NCBI GenBank assembly: GCA_018263395.1
Contig: JAANXF010000007.1
Location: 1-59,321 of the forward strand
DNA: 59,321 bases
Direction: 5' to 3'
From: Methanonatronarchaeales archaeon
Lineage (GTDB): Archaea; Halobacteriota; Methanonatronarchaeia; JAANXF01
The notes beneath the pieces are model-generated. The model worked only from the letters and a program-made list of their open reading frames with translations, had not been told where the DNA came from and ran no database searches. The translations under genes were made by a program, and so were the position numbers. The stretch's first letter is position 1, and each line of letters begins with the position of its first letter. Positions 59,084 through 59,321 of this stretch are shown in pieces.

Positions 59084-59321
59084 CAATCAGTCTCCTCCAC
59101 AGACTCGCCGTCTACATGTTCCAAGTCTAACTTCTCCGCCCATTCGTCATAGTATTCAAGCACATTTTTTAGCCTCTCCTCGTAATCCCAACCCACGTGG
59201 AAAGTCTCAAAGATAATTTCCACGTGTTCACGGGATAATCCGTAGAGGTGTGCGACAAGGGCATCGAGTTCGTATATCCTGTCTAGTTCTTCTTTTTCTT
59301 CGAGTTGGCCGTACTCTGCGC
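59083..59321 (-). CDS. C-terminus of a probable Eco57I-like DNA methylase (partial)
   Basis: The last 78 residues of a protein entering from the right edge: ELDALVAHLYGLSREHVEII then FETFHVGWDYEERLKNVLEYYDEW and an acidic tail ending ESVEETD. This ending (D-x-L-V-A-x-L-Y-G-L, then F and W blocks) is characteristic of large N6-adenine methylase/type IIG proteins. The TGA overlaps the helicase ATG by one base, so methylase and PLD-helicase form one operon. Confidence 0.65.
   Translation of the reverse strand, partial: AEYGQLEEKEELDRIYELDALVAHLYGLSREHVEIIFETFHVGWDYEERLKNVLEYYDEWAEKLDLEHVDGESVEETD

Overview
The window is archaeal and almost certainly euryarchaeal. The evidence is an XPD/Rad3 helicase, aIF1A, Lhr with its phosphoesterase partner, a RecJ-like DHH protein, class I CCA-adding enzyme, RtcA, an Rnl3-type RNA ligase, archaeosine enzymes, the archaeal ADH-synthase route into aromatics, and TATA-type promoters. 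Most of the DNA is GC-rich and the proteins are rich in Asp/Glu, as in salt-in halophiles; the species cannot be named from the sequence. Genes sit in dense operons with 1-8 nt overlaps and frequent GTG/TTG starts.

Layout. 1-2.1 kb is AT-rich: the tail of an unknown gene, long gene-poor stretches and an atypically AT-rich argB. 2.1-5.2 kb is a leftward set: two tiny membrane proteins, unknown proteins, a 2x[4Fe-4S] protein, an orphan GXGXG protein and a remnant glutamine amidotransferase. 5.3-7.3 kb holds a DUF2061 protein and queD-queE-queC (preQ0 synthesis). The xpd gene (7.3-9.2 kb) is bracketed by a perfect 79-bp direct repeat created by a broken second queD copy. 9.7-14.5 kb holds a DHH nuclease, argC-CBS-argJ and crcB-DUF190 (fluoride). 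14.5-15.9 kb is the conserved zinc-ribbon/OapB/Era-like GTPase trio. 16.2-21.2 kb is a run of five CBS-domain genes ending in an RNA ligase. 21.4-26.2 kb is an aromatic operon (ADH synthase, DHQ synthase II, aroD, aroE, tyrA). 26.3-29.2 kb holds an aminotransferase, a hexulose-phosphate isomerase, an unknown gene and a riboflavin-pathway reductase. 29.5-33 kb is the phosphoesterase-lhr pair, followed by tRNA-Pro, aIF1A, a YbjQ protein and a frameshifted enolase-superfamily gene.

35.8-38.5 kb is a lower-GC island of unknown, winged-helix and AbrB-like genes beside tRNA-Ser, whose 3' end has been copied twice as a 61-bp tandem repeat, an attachment-site-like scar. 38.7-51.6 kb returns to core genes: DUF1405, DUF488, PhoU/TrkA-C, a deacetylase-fold protein, a rhomboid-rtcA then thpR-cca RNA-end group, ahbC (haem from sirohaem), a CBS protein, and arcS plus its radical-SAM partner, which complete archaeosine on tRNA. 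51.6-53.9 kb holds a sorted exported protein and a heptahaem cytochrome c, both with several frame breaks.

Right of tRNA-Met (54.1 kb) lies an accessory island. A chain of small genes has four successive junctions that overlap by exactly 8 nt, several sharing a basic/coiled N-terminus. It is followed by a broken copy of the 2.5-kb membrane gene, an 1,100-aa protein joining a phospholipase-D-like domain to a SNF2/DEAH helicase, and the C-terminus of what looks like an Eco57I-type DNA methylase. This is the best candidate here for a little-described (defence-type) system. Several homopolymer frameshifts elsewhere may be assembly errors and are flagged individually.
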